From Terriglobia bacterium (lineage in GTDB: Bacteria; Acidobacteriota; Terriglobia; Bryobacterales; Bryobacteraceae), in contig JAIQFL010000001.1 in assembly GCA_020073365.1 (NCBI GenBank), positions 1 through 64,000 on the forward strand: a stretch of 64,000 bases of DNA. Direction: 5' to 3'. The notes under the pieces are model-generated. The model was not told the origin of the DNA. It did no database searches and saw only the letters and a list, made by a program, of their open reading frames with translations. The number at the start of each line of letters is the position of its first letter. The stretch's first letter is position 1. Position numbers and translations under genes: made by a program. Below are positions 60,989-64,000 of the stretch, in pieces.

Positions 60989-61582
60989 CTAATGAGCCGG
61001 TGCTCCTACTGAACCGGTACCCGCACTCACGGTGGTGGGGGTGTTATTTCCGTTATTGTTTCCGCCGCCACGTGTGGCATACACGGCGCCGCCCGCCGCT
61101 GCCGCACCGGCGACTACCAGGATGGCGATCAGCTTGGCGGAAATACCGGCAGCTCCGGCCGCCGCCGCGCCCGCCACCAGTGCATTGGTCTGACTGATGG
61201 TGGCGTTGGCGGTTTGCCCGTTTTTGGAGGCCGTCACGCGGATTTCGAACTTGCCCTGGATGCTGTTGGGACGAAAACCGCGCGCCACGGCCCGTCCCTG
61301 GGCATCCGTAAGTACAGTCAGGTTCTGGCCGGCGCCGGCAAACGTCCCGCCGGCACCCTGGGAGGGCAGCGTGAACACCACGGCCGCACCCGCGACGGGC
61401 TTGTGGTTCTCGTCCTCGACCTGGACGATCGATTCGCGCGACGTACGCTGCTTAATATTGTTAATCGCGCCCTCGCCTTCCACGATGACAATGTTCAACC
61501 GCGGTGGGGTGGCTTGTGCGGCCACCCGAAGCGGGGCCGGCAGCGAAATCAGTAAGACCAATAGAATCGAAAGGAAACGCAT
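60989..61582 (-). CDS. Exported Ig-like domain protein with C-terminal membrane helix
   Basis: 197-residue protein: leader MRFLSILLVLLISLPAPLRV, an Ig-like/Big_1-type beta domain (~25-125; VQVEDENHKPVAGAAVVFTL, TDAQGRAVARGF), an Ala/Gly-rich hydrophobic helix (AKLIAILVVAGAAAAGGAVY) and an Asn/Gly/Thr-rich end. The arrangement suggests an envelope protein anchored by its C-terminus. ATG 61582 has GGAG eight bases upstream. Co-transcribed with the propeller protein downstream. No specific function can be assigned. Confidence 0.8.
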   Translation of the reverse strand: MRFLSILLVLLISLPAPLRVAAQATPPRLNIVIVEGEGAINNIKQRTSRESIVQVEDENHKPVAGAAVVFTLPSQGAGGTFAGAGQNLTVLTDAQGRAVARGFRPNSIQGKFEIRVTASKNGQTANATISQTNALVAGAAAAGAAGISAKLIAILVVAGAAAAGGAVYATRGGGNNNGNNTPTTVSAGTGSVGAPAH

Positions 61583-61757
61583 TTCCAAGGCTCCGAGTCA
61601 CCATTATGTCTGTTGCTTCGCGGAAACACAAACGGTTATTGCGCTCGACGCGTCCACCTCATGCCCACGCGCCACGCCGGCGGCACGCGCCATTTACCGC
61701 GTTCATCGCGCCGCCGCGATGGAGGCGCGTAACGCACCCACCGCCACCACTGGGCAA
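61583..61757. other. Short intergenic stretch
   Basis: 175 bp between the Ig-like protein gene and the stop of the HemQ-like gene. I see no gene, strong hairpin or clear promoter in it. Confidence 0.5.
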
Positions 61758-62597
61758 TCAGCCATTGAGAATCCCGCCCAAGTCGCTGGCCTCCAGGCGC
61801 AGTCCGACGTAGAAAGTCCCAAAAAGGGCATAGACGGCGCTTACGTGGTCGAAACGCATTTCGTAGATCAGCTTCTTGAAGACTAGCGGGTCATCGGCGA
61901 AAAGGTCGACCCCCCATTCCCAATCGTCGAAGCCGATCGAGCCCGTGATGATCTGCCGCACCTCGCCAGCGTACCGCCGCCCCACCAGTCCATGCTCGTG
62001 CATCATGCGCTGGCGGTCGGCCATTGGTTCGGTATACCAATTGACGGACTCGCCGCGGCGCCGGTCCATGGGATAGAAACAAATGTACTTAGCCGGCGGG
62101 ATCTCGGGCCAGAGGCGGGGCGCCATGGCCTGCCGTTGGCGATCGAGCACGGCTTGAATCTCCCGCTTCCATTCCTCGGAATGCGGCTCGATACCCTTGG
62201 CGGCCAAACCGCCGTAAACCTTGGACGTGGATTCGTAAAGGCCCAGCTCGATCACCGAAAGATAGGAGGTGGCCGGCTCCAGGTAGTCGTTGAGCCGCAG
62301 GCGCGCCAATTCCGATTGCGCCTGGTGGAGCTCTTCGAAACTGCGCCGGAAGTGCACAAACAGCAAGTCGCCTTTGTGCCCGAGCAGCGAGTAGAGTCCG
62401 GTCTGCCGGCCCTCCACCGGGCGGCCCATGGCCGACAGGGAGCGCACGGCCTCCTCCAGGACTTCCGCGCGGGACTCCGCAGAGAGGACGCGCCACGCGG
62501 GCCAGCGGAAGCGCATCATCTGGTGCAGCACGCTGGCGCCTTCGACGGTTAGAGGGACGGCGGGCAAGGCCACATCGGCAAGGGTCTCAGGCGTCAT
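61758..62597 (-). CDS. HemQ-like coproheme decarboxylase (chlorite dismutase family)
   Basis: 279-residue chlorite-dismutase-fold protein. The C-terminal half is typical of HemQ: CFYPMDRRRGESVNWYTEP (with the coproheme-reactive Tyr of NWY), MMHEHGLVGRRYAG (heme-ligand His), ITGSIGFDDWEWGVDLFAD and YEMRFDHVSAVYALFG. HemQ converts iron-coproporphyrin III to heme b in the coproporphyrin-dependent route. True chlorite dismutases have a distal Arg in another setting that is not seen here. A heavy heme demand fits the cytochrome island. ATG 62597 is chosen; ATG 62606 overlaps a TATAAT sequence. The frame continues over an inverted repeat up to 62696, which I treat as non-coding. Confidence 0.9.
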   Translation of the reverse strand: MTPETLADVALPAVPLTVEGASVLHQMMRFRWPAWRVLSAESRAEVLEEAVRSLSAMGRPVEGRQTGLYSLLGHKGDLLFVHFRRSFEELHQAQSELARLRLNDYLEPATSYLSVIELGLYESTSKVYGGLAAKGIEPHSEEWKREIQAVLDRQRQAMAPRLWPEIPPAKYICFYPMDRRRGESVNWYTEPMADRQRMMHEHGLVGRRYAGEVRQIITGSIGFDDWEWGVDLFADDPLVFKKLIYEMRFDHVSAVYALFGTFYVGLRLEASDLGGILNG

Positions 62598-62604
62598 GAA
62601 TTCC

Positions 62605-62610
62605 ATTATA
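62605..62610 (-). promoter_or_regulatory. Perfect TATAAT just upstream of the HemQ-like gene
   Basis: On the minus strand TATAAT ends 7 bases before ATG 62597, so transcription starting 6-8 bases on would give an almost leaderless mRNA. No convincing -35 box; the region upstream is the inverted repeat. Confidence 0.35.
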
Positions 62611-62618
62611 GGGGACCC

Positions 62619-62712
62619 GGCCCGTGGCCACACTGTGGCCACGGATTCGATCCCCGACCCAGTATTTTCAAGTACTTCCACTTTTTCCATGGCCACAGTG
62701 TGGCCACGGGCC
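62619..62712. repeat. Perfect 23-bp inverted repeat with self-palindromic arms
   Basis: The arms at 62619-62641 and 62690-62712 are exact reverse complements and flank 48 bp. Each arm contains TGGCCACA-N-TGTGGCCA, itself a palindrome with a single central base. Located between fliJ and the HemQ-like gene, directly upstream of the latter. Confidence 0.85.
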
Positions 62713-62767
62713 GTATCTGTCTGCGGTCATGGGGAGCCTTAAGACCGGACGCTGGCGCTGGCGGCTC

Positions 62768-63208
62768 TTACTCCTGCCGCTGGTTCCACTTCGCCAGATA
62801 CGCCTCCGCAGCCAACTCTTCCAGTTCCTTGTCCCGCGCCGCGCGCCACTCCGCCAGACGCCGCTCCCGGAGGCGCTCCAGCAAGCGCAAACGCCGCCTG
62901 GCTTCGAGCATGGCGTCCTGCCGCCGGCCCAGCTCTTTCCGGCATTCGGCCCGCGGCAGTACCAGTTCGGTCTCCTTCAATTTCACGTGCAGCCGGTAAC
63001 TGCCCAGGGCAGCCAGTTCGCCGCCTGCTACCGGGTTCCAGTCGCGCACCCGCCGTTCCGCGGTGTTTCCGGCAGCATTCCATTGGGCACTGGCACGGTC
63101 CAGCCCGGCCAAGGCCTCGGCCTGCTGGCGGAACCGGGTCTCTTCCAACTCAAGCTGGGTTCGCCGCCAATCGAGAACTTTCTGGAGAGGGAATCGGAAA
63201 GGGGTCAT
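62768..63208 (-). CDS. fliJ: Flagellar export protein FliJ
   Basis: 146-residue, almost entirely helical protein rich in Arg, Glu, Leu and Ala, starting MTPFRFPLQKVLDWRRTQLE, the usual FliJ opening (FPLQKVLxxR). It forms the coiled-coil stalk of the flagellar type III export ATPase and brings chaperones to the gate. Its start overlaps the end of fliI by 4 bp. Sequence is poorly conserved in this family, so the call rests on the N-terminus, length and position. Confidence 0.9.
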   Translation of the reverse strand: MTPFRFPLQKVLDWRRTQLELEETRFRQQAEALAGLDRASAQWNAAGNTAERRVRDWNPVAGGELAALGSYRLHVKLKETELVLPRAECRKELGRRQDAMLEARRRLRLLERLRERRLAEWRAARDKELEELAAEAYLAKWNQRQE

Positions 63209-64000
63209 TTCTTCGCGCCGGGCGCAGTGACCGGAACCATGCCGGCGCCCGTCTCCAGGTTTGCCGCCAGGCTCTCCATACGCGACAGCGTCTCGTCCAG
63301 AGGGGTGGTGGAAGCGTGGTCTTGCTGAAGGAAGTCCAACAGCTCGGGACGAACCCGGATACTGGTGTCCAGGAGCGAGTTCGAGCCTGCCACGTAGGCA
63401 CCCAGTTGGATCAGGTCTTCGGCGTCGCGATAGGCGGCCAGCGCCTGCCGAATCCGGGTTGCCGCTGCCTGCTGCCGGGGCGTGGCGATGGCCGACGTGA
63501 GCCGGCTCACCGAGTGCAGAATGTCGATCGCCGGGTAATGGCCCTGGGCGGCCAATTGGCGCGAAAGGATGAAATGACCATCCAGGATGGCGCGCACGGC
63601 GTCGCAGATCGGCTCGTTGAAGTCATCCCCTTCCACCAAAACCGTGAAGAAGCCGGTGATGGATCCGCGGCGGAAGTTGCCGGCGCGCTCCAGGACCTTC
63701 GGCAGCAGGTTAAAGACGGATGGCGTATACCCTTTTTGGCTGGGTGGCTCACCCGCGGCCAAACCGATCTCGCGTTGCGCCATGGCCAGGCGCGTTACCG
63801 AATCCATGACCAGCAGCACGCTGGCTCCCTGGTCGCGGAAGTATTCGGCCACCGCCAGCGCCACGAAGCAGGCGCGCACGCGCAAAGGCGCCGGCCGTTC
63901 CGAAGTGGCACAAACCACCACCGAGCGTCTGCGCCCTTCCGGGCCCATTTCATTCTCGAGAAAGCCACGCACTTCCCGGTTGCGTTCGCCGATCATCCCG
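63205..64000 (-). CDS. fliI: Flagellum-specific ATPase FliI, C-terminal part
   Basis: The last ~264 residues of the flagellar type III export ATPase; the N-terminal part with Walker A lies beyond the right edge. Visible: GERNREVRGFLENEM, VVVCATSERPAPLRVRAC, VLLVMDSVTRLAMAQREIGLAAGEPP (Walker B region), GSITGFFTVLVEGDDFNEPI and HYPAIDILHSVSRL. These are diagnostic of FliI/YscN rather than F1 ATPase. The final residues (TGAGMVPVTAPGAKK) extend slightly past the usual end. Implies that the organism carries flagellar genes outside the window. Confidence 0.95.
   Translation of the reverse strand, partial: GMIGERNREVRGFLENEMGPEGRRRSVVVCATSERPAPLRVRACFVALAVAEYFRDQGASVLLVMDSVTRLAMAQREIGLAAGEPPSQKGYTPSVFNLLPKVLERAGNFRRGSITGFFTVLVEGDDFNEPICDAVRAILDGHFILSRQLAAQGHYPAIDILHSVSRLTSAIATPRQQAAATRIRQALAAYRDAEDLIQLGAYVAGSNSLLDTSIRVRPELLDFLQQDHASTTPLDETLSRMESLAANLETGAGMVPVTAPGAKK

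Noticed and set aside
62598-62696. N-terminal extension of the HemQ-like protein to 62696
   Set aside because: Would be encoded by half of a perfect inverted repeat and exceeds the family's normal start.

Overview
The window is high-GC, densely coded bacterial chromosome. The gene content points to an Acidobacteriota member of the Solibacter/Bryobacter type: a VWFA-related protein of the acidobacterial kind next to a giant Oar-like TonB-type outer-membrane protein, a Ser/Thr kinase fused to TPRs, several Uma2 nucleases, form II CO-dehydrogenase-like genes and large multiheme cytochromes. This assignment is inferred from gene families only. No rRNA, tRNA, CRISPR array or insertion sequence was recognised.

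Layout. 1-6.3 kb: minus-strand RND efflux operon (lipoprotein adaptor plus two different permeases, MdtABC-like), then a CDGSH iron-sulfur protein. 6.6-13.9 kb: plus-strand form II aerobic CO dehydrogenase-like set (S, L, M, G), two tandem Uma2 genes and a YjhG/YagF sugar-acid dehydratase. 14-18.8 kb: a small coiled-coil protein, a tandem pair of secreted S41-type proteases and a membrane protein. 18.8-25.2 kb: Sua5/TsaC, prfB (with its +1 programmed frameshift), a three-gene membrane/DUF4166 operon, a phosphoesterase, a PilT-like ATPase and a secreted VOC protein. 25.3-36.1 kb: Oar-like protein, VWA protein, a third Uma2, kinase-TPR, a phosphate-binding-like protein and a porin. 36.3-43.5 kb: an operon of MBOAT acyltransferase, two SGNH hydrolases, acyl carrier protein and a KAS III-like protein whose catalytic Cys is Ser, followed by a serine hydrolase. 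43.8-50.1 kb: AddB- and AddA-like helicase-nuclease. 50.1-60 kb: multiheme cytochrome island (NapC-like, 19-heme plus cytochrome b, 9-heme plus cytochrome b with accessory genes) and a sigma-54-type regulator, interrupted by a toxin-antitoxin remnant. 60-64 kb: two secreted proteins, a HemQ-like protein, FliJ and the end of FliI.

The main candidate for an undescribed system is the 36.3-41.6 kb operon. It has the MBOAT, carrier protein and SGNH parts of a Dlt or alginate-acetylation machine, but no adenylating DltA enzyme. A Ser-type KAS III homologue sits where the loading enzyme would be expected. This suggests an envelope acylation system fed by acyl-CoA or fatty-acid metabolism.

The cytochrome island looks like inner-membrane quinol-oxidising modules comparable in architecture to the ImcH and CbcL proteins of metal reducers, with a regulator transcribed divergently from the five-gene CbcL-like operon. 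A third theme is short GC-rich palindromic repeats. They lie between genes, and in at least three places they appear inside reading frames and are translated.
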